DNA of 64,000 nt from Phlebiopsis flavidoalba (lineage: Eukaryota; Basidiomycota; Agaricomycetes; Polyporales; Phanerochaetaceae): assembly GCA_035772785.1 (NCBI GenBank), contig JAOCPU010000024.1, positions 310,001 to 374,000 on the forward strand. Reading direction: 5' to 3'. Below, one piece after another: positions 24,253 to 35,300 of this stretch. The notes under the pieces were generated by a model, which did no database searches, was not told where the DNA came from, and saw only the letters and a list, made by a program, of their open reading frames with translations. Position 1 is the stretch's first letter. Each line of letters begins with the position of its first letter. The translations under genes and the position numbers were made by a program.

Positions 24253-25972
24253 ATGCCTCCGCAAGTTCTTCCCGAAGACCTCATCAAGCCAGTTCTCGAA
24301 CAACTTGAGGACAGAGCTGACCTGTGCACATGCGCTCGGGTCAGTCAAAGCATTCTAGTTCAGAGCTCGGTCGTCGTACTCTATAGAATCTGTATGCGCG
24401 GAATTGTGTTGTGGTGAGTGTCCAGACTTCGCTCGTGTCGCGCAAAAAACCGCACGCCTTACATTACGGAGAGTATGAGAAACAGAAGAGACGTGAGGGG
24501 TGAACTCGAGGTAGTTCATCCGTGTACCACTATCCTACACCAAGCCATGGTATGCAAAGTATGTACGGCACATTACCGAATCCCGTGAGTTTCTAGCGGC
24601 ATCCACCCACTGGCTGTCATACCTACTAACAGATATGCACACCCCTAGCACTCTCGTGGCGTCCCTTGGAACCTGAACTTACCATGGACTTTCTCGCCGC
24701 TCTTCGACTTTGCACAAATCTTCGTTCTTTCACATGGACGTCCCCGCGCGAATGTACGCGCAAAATCGCCTCGATAAAGTTCTTGCCGACTACCTCAACG
24801 TCTTGAAACGTCTACGCGTGCCAAAACTCTCGATTATCGCACCACTCGGTATTAGCTCTCAGGTTCTGTCGAACCTAATGTGCATGGAGGACCTCCGAGA
24901 GATTGAGGTGCACACGCGGGGACGCCGACTTTGTGAGAACTGAGAGTATGGCTGCAGCTCTGCGGAAACGAGTCACACATTTGGACTTCTTGGTCGGCAA
25001 ATGCAACGAGAAGGAATCATACCCGTCTTGTGAGTAGCATTCTCGTCTCGATATAATTATCTGACGATTGAAGGACGGGTATCTTCCAGTTTTCACATCA
25101 ACGCATCCCACGGTTGCGAACACTACACCTGCGAGAAGCCAAAGAGCCAACGCTGTCCTCGACATACTCACCGTCCTACCAGACCTCGTCAGCCTGAAGA
25201 CTCATTACATCCCACAGTCACCCTGGACATTCTCCTCAAAAACCTACCAGCCGTCCGTCTCCGCCATTTGGAAGTTCACGTTTTCAATGGACAAGTGCTT
25301 AACATGTGGGACTGGATACATCATGTCGTACCCCACGCGGGTTCCTTGGAGAGTTTCATTATACGCGACCCGGTGGCCGCAAACAAGACGAATACCTACC
25401 GATTTCCATTCGAATGGACCATTCCCTCGTCGTTCCTACAACAGCTAGCGGAGGACCCATGGCCGGTCTTTGAAGCATCTCATTCTCGATGGCGTGCATG
25501 TATCGCCAGAGGATTTCAGCTTTGTGTGCTCAAAACTTCCACGCGCTCCAGTGGATCACGATCCATGTCGCCTGGCCAGTGTACGGTAGGCCACATCCCT
25601 ATGTTCAGATATCCACAAAGCTGAACGAGCTACAGGAAATTATTAGTGATGCGATTCGACAATCTCGGGAGCTGAAATTCCTCGCTATAGGCTTCCAGTT
25701 CGAAGCTTTCGGCAGGTGATGCAATTCGAAATGCTGAGACGTGGATGCGACAGGGTAATTCCAAGCTGAGAAGGGTTGCAATTCGTGACGATCTGCTCGA
25801 GGTGAGTGTATTGTGGGGTGGAATCAATTGTACAATGCTGACGGGTTGCTCAAAGGGAAAGTGGGCCCGCGGGGATGCCGCGAATGACGTATCTGGAGTG
25901 AGGTTTGAGGTCTCAGTGGGGACGCCTCAAGGAAATATGTATATGTGGCAGCCAAATACCTTGCCAATATAA
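24253..25972 (+). CDS. F-box / leucine-rich-repeat-like protein
   Basis: F-box proteins recruit substrates to SCF ubiquitin ligases. The ATG at 24253 starts MPPQVLPEDLIKPVLEQLED followed by RADLCTCARVSQSILVQSSV, the normal F-box pattern (LPxDLI, then LxxCARVS). Downstream, hydrophobic repeat-like segments alternate in the way of LRR-type substrate domains: FLAALRLCTNLRSFTW, VLKRLRVPKLSIIAPLG, LKNLPAVRLRHLEVHVFNGQ, MWDWIHHVVPHAGSLESFII and IISDAIRQSRELKFLAIGFQ. Introns are likely near 24412 and 25031. Frame breaks are visible at about 24715, where NLRSFTW must continue as DVPARMYAQNRLDKVLADYL, and near 25530. The substrate cannot be predicted. Large F-box families are common in Agaricomycetes. 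Confidence 0.7.
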
Positions 25973-26283
25973 TGAGGGGGCCAGAGAGAGAAAGAGCGCA
26001 TATACCCAGTCACGCCCAATGTTCAACCATTATGACGATACCTGTATTATACCTAGACAGATAGCGAATGTAATACTTCCTGACATCCAGAAGAGATGAT
26101 TCACAAAGTACTTCTCGCGACTGTAGGCTCCGGTAGAAATGACAAATGACGCGTGTATAGTCGCGTGGACAACAGTAATGTGTTATGAAAATACAAAAAG
26201 CGAAACAAGCCTAGATCGATATTTGGGTGGTTGAGCAGTGGGTGGGAGAGAACAACTATTCAAGTCTCATCCAGTGACTACTG

Positions 26284-26983
26284 TTACATTCCTCGACCAC
26301 GACCCCTTCCACCACGTACAGGTCCACCGCGAACGGCTCCCCTCGTCCACCTTTCGATGGATGTTATCAGTCCACACTGACTTAATCGAGCGTATAACTC
26401 ACCTCGTTGGGCCATACCGCGCCGATATGAATATGCACGTTGAGTTTGCAATGTACAGCCAAACAGATAATCGGAACTCACCTCCTCTCGCACCTGCGCC
26501 GCCACCACCTCGAGTTTCGTGAAGCTTCACGGGCGCGGTTCTGCTCTCTTTCACGACATCTAGAAAAAACAGAAGCGTGGTCCGGTACGCGTAAGGTACT
26601 TGATCTAGAGGGAATGAGTCAATCGCAGATGATGCATCCGCTAGAGTCACACGTACTGTGCTGCCGCGGATATAGCACTCCTTGAGCTTCCAAATACTTG
26701 TCTCCTTCCGCGTTTGTCTGGTACACTTCTGCTTCGCGTTAGAGTGATGTTCATGAAGTTATCGCAATTGACTAGATGTCCGCGTTGAAACGTCTCGCCA
26801 TTCTTTCAGCTCGACCAAACTGTGTAGATTATGCTGAAATGAGCTATAAACCTGCCGAAACACTGGTAAGATGGATGAGCTCACCATTGGCTTGTTTTGT
26901 GCGGCATTCAATAGTGATAGTGGGAGCTACCCGGCCTACATGAGCTTCCTCAAATTGACTTGCCAAAAAGGGGCGCGTACCAT
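26284..26983 (-). CDS. LSM4: U6 snRNA-associated Sm-like protein LSm4
   Basis: LSm4 is a subunit of the LSm2-8 ring (U6 snRNA 3' end, splicing) and of the LSm1-7 ring (mRNA decapping). The first coding exon is only the ATG (26981-26983), followed at once by a GTACGC donor. Exon 2 (26885-26926) encodes LPLSLLNAAQNKPM exactly. The next exon gives LVELK, NGETF, GHLVNCDNFMNITL (Sm1), EVYQTNAEGDKY and WKLKECYIRGST. After an intron come IKYL (end of Sm2) and DVVKE with QNRAREASRN, then a short RGG tail that ends GGRGRGRGM with a stop at 26284. A T insertion in TATTTGG near 26711 breaks the frame, and an extra T lies at the start of exon 3. A gene this conserved is very unlikely to be truly broken, so I read these as consensus errors. 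Confidence 0.9.
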
Positions 26984-27356
26984 GGTTCCGAAAGCGAGGA
27001 TTCGTGAATGGTAAGGGTATGGTGGTGGAGGTGATGTTCAAGTCACCGAGAAACGGGCACGCGCGACGCATACGTTGTGCGCGTCTTTGCCTCCGACCAC
27101 CACTCCCCGGTCACCGCTCGTACTCTCACCTCCATGCTCCTCACCAAAGCTGCGTACAATGATGTATAAATCCGCTTCCGAATCTTCGCAATACGTTTCG
27201 TGGTCACCAGGGCCACTTTGGATGTCTAAACGCTTCACCGCAGCCATCCCGCATCGTCGTCGCGGCGCTCGGTAGCGAGCCCACGTGCAACGACTCAGAT
27301 AAAGACTGCCCCCTGCCATTTCGCGTGATCGCTCGACGTCCTCGACTCATACCGCC

Positions 27357-29106
27357 ATGATCCTGCCAGAGGGACAGACCAGATTCGCCGTCAAAAGCTG
27401 CCGCATCAGAGCACCGTCTCCCCAGCCTGGTCGTGTCAATTCAGGATGCTTCCCCTGCGCTACTCCCCCCCTATCTTCCGGTCACGACCCGCGGTCCCGA
27501 TGCGGGAAGCTCAAGAGTCTTTGCTGGACCGTCATCGGTAGAACGAGACACACAACCCCTCAACCCAGTCCGCACAGCCGATATACATCCCCGTCTACGT
27601 TCGAAGCCAGACCCCTAGGTCGGACGACGCACGAGGAGGCGTTTCGCAAAGACGTTTTTTATCGCTTTGATAATTTACCTTGCGTTATGCGCGATCATAA
27701 AAAGCATCATCGACATTGCGAAACTTGCATTCGTGGACGTCACGACGGCAATCGTTATGTGAGTATTCTAGTGCTATAGTGAGTCATCCAAATTCTGAAC
27801 CTTACAGGAGCGTGAAGATGCCGTATCAGCTCAACCGCGCCGCTGACGACGGGAGGATACTGAGTTGCATCAAAGGCGCAGACCACTGGGCAAACACAGA
27901 CGGTCAACCTCAGCACAACCTTCAAACTGAACCGATGGGCACCAGAACCTCTTCCTTTTCTCCCGCGGTATGCAACTCACGGGAAACGTCGTTTATCATG
28001 CAAGACGAATCACTACACCAGCCTGGCGCAGTGAAAGTCGACGTGATTGCACATAATCATGCCGCGGATTGGCTTCACACGGTCTCAATCTGTTCACTCG
28101 AACGTAAACTGGGGGAGCAAGGTATTGGCATTTTCGTGAGTAATATTCACAAGGTGGATGCAAACGCAGACCTGGCTAATTTGTAAAAAGAACCAGTCTC
28201 CCACCCGATGGAGATCAAGAACATACCTACCAGAGCTCGAATTTGAGGTCATCGTGCGGCTTCCTAAGCCTGCAAAAGGCGGACGTACTTTACCATACCA
28301 AGCTTTGAAACCAACATGCCAAACTTCTCGCAACACATTGCCGACTTAAAGGACAAGGTTTTGTTCAAAGACTTGTCGCTCAAGAGTTCGAACTCCCACA
28401 TTGCCTCGCAGGTAAGGGCACATTCTTTCTTGTTAATTGCCTTGGCTCACACTGCTTTAGTCCTTGAAAGCCTTGAACGCTGAAGTTATCACCTCAAACA
28501 GTCGTATTGTCGGTGACTATGAGGTCTCAGAAGTTTTGAAACTATTCACTTCAAACGATGTTATCAACGTGACAGCAACGATGGTGCACTCAAATCCCCA
28601 GGCAGCGGGTACATCCACTCCTTCGTATGAAAACCTCCAACCGGTAAGTTCTACTTCCCGTTTGACCCATCGTGTGCTCATCGCATGTTGAAACAAATTG
28701 TGTCAGCCGTAAACTTGGTGTCACGCCTGCCGACGGTCACATTCCGGCAAGGCGGGTCTTTCGCCATCGAGGCAAACACATCGAACGCACGGACTCGCGC
28801 TCGACTTCCCGACCGCGCCGGTGGAACTCGGTCGTCAGCGTCATGGGGCGCACGTCGATACGCGAAGGCCGCAGTGCACATGCACCCCAACATGGGAGGG
28901 CAGTTTCGAGGTCACCACCCTCGAACGAGATGACAGTCGTCGCCGACAGCCACCCCGAGGACCCGTCAGGCAAGGGGCGCACCAGGAACGTCGCCGTGCT
29001 CGGCGGATGGCAGAAAAGCGAGGAGGGCGTCGCCATGTGGAGCGGTACCTACATGGGCAAGATCGACCTGAGCACGTCGAATGCGCGTGCGGAGTTGCAT
29101 CTATAA
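27357..29106 (+). CDS. DUF7330-type adhesin-like type II membrane protein
   Basis: Proteins of this basidiomycete family have a Pro-rich cytosolic N-terminus, one transmembrane helix and a repetitive extracellular beta-structure. Here the N-terminus (MILPEGQT, then ASPALLPPYLPVTTRGP) leads to the helix FFIALIIYLALCAIIKSII at about 27655-27710. An intron with donor GTGAGT at 27759 and acceptor CTTACAG at 27808 follows. The extracellular part shows the tell-tale 'TSN' repeats: SLKALNAEVITSNSRIVGDY, LKLFTSNDVINVTATMV, FAIEANTSNARTRARLPD and GKIDLSTSNARAELHL, ending at 29106. A TAG at 27616-27618 interrupts the cytosolic part just before the helix, in the same frame on both sides. The frame also shifts near 27380 and within 28800-28990. 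The ligand and role are unknown. Confidence 0.65.
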
Positions 29107-29153
29107 TCGCTTTTATTTGCTTCACTTCGGCCTCCATTTGTTTCACTAGTTGA

Positions 29154-30193
29154 TTATATGCACCGTGTAATGAGTAGTATTTTAGGATGTACTTTTAGTT
29201 TTTGGGTCGAAACACGCTCTCTTTCGCCGCTCAGTCCACCCACGCCTGCTTCGCAAGCTCCGCCACCACCCTTCTTCGGCCCATACCACTCCTTAAACAG
29301 CGCCTCCTTCGTCGCATACACACCGTCTCGAACGCCTGCCCGTTCACCTTTGCGTCCGTAAGCGGCAGCCTGTAGTTGCCCTCCTCCGGCACGCTCAGGA
29401 CGACCTCCGCATCGTGGTTTCCGCGCTCGAGCGTGCCCGCGAGTGGAAGCACCCGGCCCTGCCCGCTGAATTGCCAGACATTCTGCAAACACGAGGAGCG
29501 TGCGGGCGGTCTGCTTCGTGGGTGCCGCGCCCGCGCCTGCTGCGTGCCCGACGGGAGGACGTAGAGCTTGTGCCAGCGTGCGCGACCGTGCGCGGAAGAG
29601 GACCATGCAGAAGGAATCGCGGTGGCTGCGATTTGGACTCCCATCATTGAGAGTCGCTGCGCCAGAGAGGCATATGTAGCTCAAATTGTGGTTCCGTAGC
29701 CGTTGCCTCGGGGGTGCCAGGTTGAGTTTTGGGGTGTTGTCCTTGGACTCGGACTCGACGGGTCGGGTCCACTGGTTCATGGATGAGTTTCACCGCCGAC
29801 TGCGCTATGAACATTTGTGAATAGTACGGACGAATATTCGTATATCTACTCACCAGACTACCAGTTTGGGGGGCCGTAACTAGAGGCCATGTCCATCTCG
29901 CGTACAACGGCGGGCCTGCACTCGAACAGTTTGTGTCGCGTTCCCGCAGAGACTGCACGCCCTGCCTCTTGAGCTATGTCTTGGGCACTCCGCCCGCGAA
30001 AACACGCATGAGTGCCCAGACGTTGCATATCGGCTGCGAAGTAGTCAAGGAGAGTCAATGTACGGGACGGGTTACGACAGTTATGCGCGCCTTCAGGAAC
30101 ACATATTGAGTACTGTATCCCACCATCATCATGGCGGCCACCATACCTCCCACTCACGATCGTGCGTCTATTTACAAACCTCCGTGAAGACAT
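29154..30193 (-). CDS. Unrecognised gene, divergent from the PARG-like gene
   Basis: I do not recognise this family. Minus-strand frames carry protein-like segments in order: RTLTLLDYFAADMQRLGTHA and AQDIAQEAGRAVSAGTRHKL (30080-29930), PKLNLAPPEATATEP, FELHMPLWRSDSQ, RWHKLYVLPSGTQQARARHP (about 29570), NVWQFSGQGRVLPLAGTLER (about 29470), EVVLSVPEEGNYRLPLTDAK and ATKEALFKEWYGPKKGGGG (29290). The VPEEGNYRL / VNGQAFE part looks like a beta-rich globular domain. Segments change frame several times, partly by introns. The 3' end is convergent with the DUF7330 gene. If the first ATG (30193) is right, only 44 bases separate it from the start of the next gene. Confidence 0.35.
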
Positions 30194-30237
30194 ATTTCTG
30201 ACAATAGAGGATTTGTAGAAATATACGATCTCGAAGA

Positions 30238-31212
30238 ATGCCCATAGTTCGCGAAGATTCCACTGCCGACAGGCCCAGAGACCATCGCAAAACCATCTTG
30301 CGGGACATAATTGCTGCGGCTACTCTGGACGCGATAGACCACGGGTCATACCTCCAAACATGGGTACTTGAAGCACAGTCTCGCAGTTCTCAAGACAAGG
30401 AACACGCTACTATGCGCCCAATTTCTCGCTGCTGTCGTCCTGGGCATCGGTGGAGCGACCAGACCGGAAAAACCCTGCGCGGATAACACTACTCGAAGTC
30501 TCCACGCTCGACCTGGGCGCGCGTATTCTCTTCGCTGTCGGAATACGCGGGTCAGAATCCATTACCAAAGATCGGTATGCTGCCAACTTTGCTGTTCTGC
30601 AAAGAAGCCCGGCGGTTGGGTTCATCAACGGCGCACAGGCGCAGGAGGAATCAATCGCCCGCTCATCGACGCTCTACCCGACACTCATGACTAGCAGTCG
30701 CGCAAGAGAGTTCTAGCACACTACACAAGCGCGACCCCAGGGGAGGGTACTACAAACGCACGCAATGATCCTACTCGCCTCTCATGTTGTCGTCTTTCGC
30801 GACGACCAAGGCGGGTGGGTCGAGCCCCTACACGTGGACGTACTCACTCAGCCCGGCGGTGAACGCGGGTATCGTGAGGCGTGCGCTGAAGGACGCCGCG
30901 GACGGACAAAAGGAGGAAGATAAGATCACGCGCACGATGAAGGAACGGATGGCCAGGGTGCTCTACCTATTCGAGAGCCAGGGTGTGAGGAACATACTTT
31001 CTTGGGAGCTTCGTACGGGAGTGTTCCAAAATACGGTGTCACCACTAACTGACAGGGTGGCGTCTCTGTGGGGCACAACTTTCTGCTTGAGGACGGTGTC
31101 GCGGTTCGAGAGGTCGTTTGATCACGTCCTCTTTTGCTGTCCTTGGGAAGAAGACCATTCGACGGACTTCGAAGACGGTGTTTTCCCCCCAATACCCATC
31201 ACGGACCAATAG
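30238..31212 (+). CDS. Microbial-type poly(ADP-ribose) glycohydrolase (DUF2263 / TIGR02452)
   Basis: This family has a macro-domain-like fold that removes ADP-ribose polymers from proteins. The N-terminal helix region starts at the ATG at 30238: HRKTILRDIIAAATLDAID, then HGSY. Next comes ITLLEVSTLDLGARILFAVG. The catalytic signature is at about 30600-30670: KKPGGG, FINGAQAQEESIARSSTLYP and TLMTS, which matches the GGG...QEE motif of PARG enzymes. Then come MILLASHVVVFRDDQGG, AVNAGIVRRALKDA, MKERMARVLYLFESQGV, TGVFQN and FDHVLF, all characteristic. A single extra T at 30616-30617 splits the GGG from the QEE, and other breaks occur near 30390, 30810 and 31010. About 300 residues, the usual size. 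Whether active in the organism depends on these breaks being consensus errors. Confidence 0.8.
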
Positions 31213-32089
31213 GGACCAATAGCCTTACGAGCAACACGCTCCACATCGCGCAGTGAGAATCCAGATACAGCTTCTATAATGTTTTTTTTTTGTCAGCTTG
31301 CATCTCAGTCAGCGGCAATAGTACCTGTTAAGTGTCGGGTTTGTGCTTGGAATCTGAGCGGGAGAAACCTCCGCTCAAGGCCCACATCAAAGGTGAATGT
31401 CATCAGGTCGTTGCAAAGCAGTTTTTGTGATTTGGTCAATCAGTCCATTCATCACGGCCAGTTACGCATGTTTAAGCACTTGCTTATTGGAGCTGACTGC
31501 GGCGTGCAGTGCGTTTTTTGGCCGAATTTCCGCAATGCCCAACGCGAACGAGGAGGGTAGTCGCGTGCCTTCTGGGGTTGCGTACCTCCCGAGTCACGCA
31601 ATGCCGGCGCCGTTGATAAGGGCAGCACTGCTGCCGCGCTGCATGACGAAACCGTTTGTAGCTCCACGCCAGAGTCGTTACTATCATAGAGCGGGTTCGA
31701 TAGGCAGAACGCAAGCACATCTTCAGAGGACACCGCTGCGAGTCAGGACTACAGAAGAGTCAGTGCGCCGTATGATGAGAGGTGTACATGTAACCCTACG
31801 AGAATTCGGGAGCTGTGCCTCGCGAATGAAACTCAGATGATGCGGTCTGCGCCTTGTATGGGAACATTATTTGACTCAGCGCCGGCTCAACGTACCGCGG
31901 ACTGGTTGCCAACCGCGGAAGCAAACGGAGTAGTCGTGAGAATCGTATTAGGTTAGCCGCATACAGCCTTCCCGAGTAAATAGAGCCAAACACGAGCTTT
32001 TCGTGTGTTATCTGGAGCGGAAGACTGGGCGGCGGATTCGCGCTTTCCCCCACACGTCGTCGTTCACCTCTCGAACGTCCGTTCCACCA
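31213..32089. other. Intergenic between PARG-like gene and subtilase
   Basis: Overlapping ORFs on both strands (31397-31840) show no motif. A T10 run lies at 31281-31290. No supported feature otherwise. Confidence 0.4.
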
Positions 32090-33950
32090 TGCCCGTTTTT
32101 GGAGGCTCTCTATCTCATCACCCTACTCGTACGCGTCGCACTCGTGTCGTGGCGGCTACCCCGCTCTCTACCACCCACATGAGGTCCCAGCGGGAGAGGT
32201 CCACTTTTGCTCCATTGCGCCGCTTCACTGTTCTAGTGACACGAGCATCCCCATGGCACTGTCAAACAACTCCTACATTGTCATGCTGAAGCCCAGCAGA
32301 CTCGGCGTCGACGATGTGCTCCATAGAACCACATGAACTTTGTGCAGTTCGCGCACGAGTCGAGCCCGCTCGTCGGAAGCGGACGGCGGTCTCCGCCATG
32401 TGTACGACAGCCACGTCAAGGGGGCTACGCCGGAGCTGATTTCAGGCGAAGCCGTCATTGACCGGATACGAGAGCTTCCGGAGGTCGACTACGTCGAGAA
32501 GGACCAGATCGTCCGCACGTCTGGAAAGTGAGCCGCCACCTCCGAGTCGAAGATACTCAGATTGGTGCTCCTTGGTTACGTGTTTTCACGGCTAGAACGC
32601 GCTTACGCGTCGACACTGACCCCGGCTCTGTGTAAGGTCTCGCTCGCGTTTAGCTCGCGTCGCGTTGAGCCACCGCGCTAAGCTCACCCAAACTGGCACG
32701 TTCACCCAAGTACGTCTACAAGCACCAACATGGCGGCGACGGGACACGTACGACGTATCTACGTCATCGGGACACTCGGTATCAACGTCGACCCACGTCG
32801 AGTTCGAGGGCCGCGCATCGTGGTGGCAAGACCATTCCCCAGAATGACTTCGATGAGGATGGCAACGGTCACGGCAACTCACTGCGCGGGGCACCATCGC
32901 GTCGAAGGCTTACGGTGTTGCACAGGCTGCTCACAAGTGATCGCTGTCAAGGTTCTTGTCTCTAACTGAAGTATGGCACCTATGAGCGAATGTTAGTTTG
33001 CTGGAGTCCTCTTCGCTTCGGATTCTGCTAAGCTCATGCAGAGCAGGCCAAAGAAGGAGTACGCCGCTACCGGCAAGAACACTTCGCACAATAAAGGGTT
33101 CCGTTTTGCCAACATGCTAGTCTCGGAGGTGGCAAGTCCCGCGCCCTTGACCAGGCTGTTGACGCTGCCGTCGACGAGGGCCTCCACTTCGACCGTTGCT
33201 GCTGGTGAGTTCTATGGCTCTCCTGATTTTCAGCATGAATATAAAATCTCACTTTTTTCTCAGGCAACGACAACCGTGACGCATGCAATTACTGCCCTGC
33301 TGCATCTGAGAACGCTGTTACCGTTGGTGCTTCCACCATTGGCGACGAGCGCGCTTACTTCTCGAACTACGGCAAGTGCGTCGATGTCTTCGCCCCTGGG
33401 TAAGCTCTTTTCTTTAGGTTTTCACATTTCGCTTCTCAGCTAATGTTCCTCCAGGCCTCCAGATCAAGTCTACGTACATCGGCAGCAAGACTGCTACTAC
33501 CACCATGTCTGGCACTTCCATGGCTTCTCCCCACACCGCCGGAATGATCGCAAGCGTACCTGCTGTCCCTCGTACCCCTCCAAAGGAGGCGCTAGGCAGT
33601 TCAACCCCAGGTATCCCCCGACCTTGATGCCCCCGCACTCTTCGCGCGACCTTCCGGCCTCCTTCTCGAACATGTACGCCTTGGCACACGCCCGCCCTCC
33701 CAAGCTGGATGACCACCTTCATCCCATCGCCCAGCTTCGTCCAGGAGGAGCTTGCGCCTGTCCCGAGCACTATCTGACGCCCAAGCAGCTGAAGAAGGCG
33801 CTCCTTGCCCTCTCCACGCCCGATGCTCTCCGTGACCCCCCCCAAGGACACCGTCAACCTGTTGATCTTCAACAACGCGACGGCGTGGAGCGGGTTGTTA
33901 GGTTGTACTCTATCTATGCTGCCATCCCATCTCTGAGGCGCATTTACATC
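32090..33950 (+). CDS. Secreted subtilisin-like serine protease (S8A, proteinase K type), many frame breaks
   Basis: The order of domains is standard. A hydrophobic N-terminal stretch (signal-like, about 32105-32160) is followed by an I9 propeptide ([10 protein letters not shown] at 32265; [20 protein letters not shown] at about 32455). The catalytic domain shows [16 protein letters not shown], where HGTHCAG should continue (about 32870), then VIAVKVL and [23 protein letters not shown] sequence follows the intron at 33206-33264, with [31 protein letters not shown], and the serine motif [13 protein letters not shown] at about 33507-33545. The C-terminal part has [18 protein letters not shown] and [11 protein letters not shown]. 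One extra A after HG and one extra G break the His motif, and a C8 run near 33837 breaks the C-terminus. With at least six breaks it may be a real pseudogene or an error-laden intact gene. Confidence 0.8.
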
Positions 33951-34233
33951 GTCTGCATGTTCATAGCCCTTGTGTAACTCTAGCATACACTCCCGGATTG
34001 TCATTGCTTTATCATTCATACGCATCATTTTACTACTATTCCTCGTGTGTCAGTGTGAATCAGTCTAACCGCGCTGAATGTTTGTCTCGGCATGTGTTAC
34101 CGTAAGTCGTCGGAGAAGCCTAGACGCCCACGGACGACTTGCAGCTGCCGGCCGCGGCGGAGGGTTCGCGGCTTTGCTCTCTACACTCGTGTCACGAACT
34201 TTCCGACTTGGACTGCGCGCATACACGCACACG

Positions 34234-34653
34234 ATGTCGGCCTTCCAACGACTGCGTCAGATGCCTATAGGCGATGTTCTGCACCGCGGCCTCCTGTACT
34301 CGCTCGTGGGCATTACCGGCTGGGGTGTCTACATGATCGGCGCGGTGCATATGGACACGCTCAAGCGTGGACGAGGTGTGTAGCCCAAGTGTTTTGTTTC
34401 GTAAAGAGTGAGTGCTGAATATATTGCTGTAGAGGTATGAAATGTCTGTCCGTCATCGTGGGCAGTGCGCTGAGGTTCTGGTTAGGCTCTTGCGTTGAGG
34501 GAGGCTGCTCAGGCGCAGGAACATCAGGTGCGTTGGACTTACTTTCCGAGCTTCAAGGTGATATAACATGGTTTGTCTGCTCTGTAGGAAGCCGCTAAAG
34601 AACACGCTCTGGCGGAAGCCGCGGCGCAACTTGCTGCGTCTCGGAGAAGCTAG
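34234..34653 (+). CDS. Small single-pass membrane protein, COX14-like
   Basis: A short protein of about 65-70 residues. The ATG at 34234 reads MSAFQRLRQMPIGDVLHRGL followed by LYSLVGITGWGVYMIGAVH (one membrane helix) and MDTLKRGR, then a charged Ala-rich tail from two small exons: EAAQAQEHQ (about 34496-34522) and EAAKEHALAEAAAQLAASRR, with a stop at 34653. The introns are at about 34376-34494 and 34531-34586. Size and layout (short N-terminus, one helix, charged helical C-terminus) resemble fungal COX14-like mitochondrial inner-membrane assembly factors, but the match is by shape rather than a diagnostic motif. The acceptor of exon 2 leaves the frame one base off, as elsewhere in this window. 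Confidence 0.5.
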
Positions 34654-35300
34654 TGAGGCTCTAAGCCTTCTGTCTACGACCTGGTGGGACCTGGTGCGCA
34701 TTGTTCCTGGCTCTGCCGAGGATATTTTCTAACATCAAAGTCTCTCAGATACTCCTTTCCGAACTGTCACAACAAGGAGTGAACGCGAATGCGTTGATTG
34801 GAATTCGCGAAACACTCTTCATATGCACATAGAACTACAAGTCGGAGAGAGGCAAGACATGCCGGTCTACACAGCTACGTCTCGCCGTCAGAAACCGAAA
34901 TACATTGCTCTCGGTGTCAGTGGCATATGTACAAGGCCTGTGCGTGGTATACGGTACTGCGCGAATACATCTATATCAATTGATTACTCCTCAGGTACGG
35001 CTGTGTGGGCATTAAGATGATAACTCAGAAGAACGATATTGTATTAACAGCGTGCCGCGCCAGTACGCTGATATATGGGGCACGCTTTGCTCAGGGTGAG
35101 GAGAGGTCAGCGCGCCCACTGCATGTCAAGACGATGCTGCGCGGCGGCCCTTGACGGTTGTAACAGCAGACCTTCGCGACAATGTATCCGTTTCAAGCCA
35201 TCGTCAAATTATATATGTACGTCGGTCTGATTCCCTTGTGACGGCGGCTGATGAGAGATTGACTAGGGAACGCCTTTCGAATGATCTTATTCCCGTCCGT

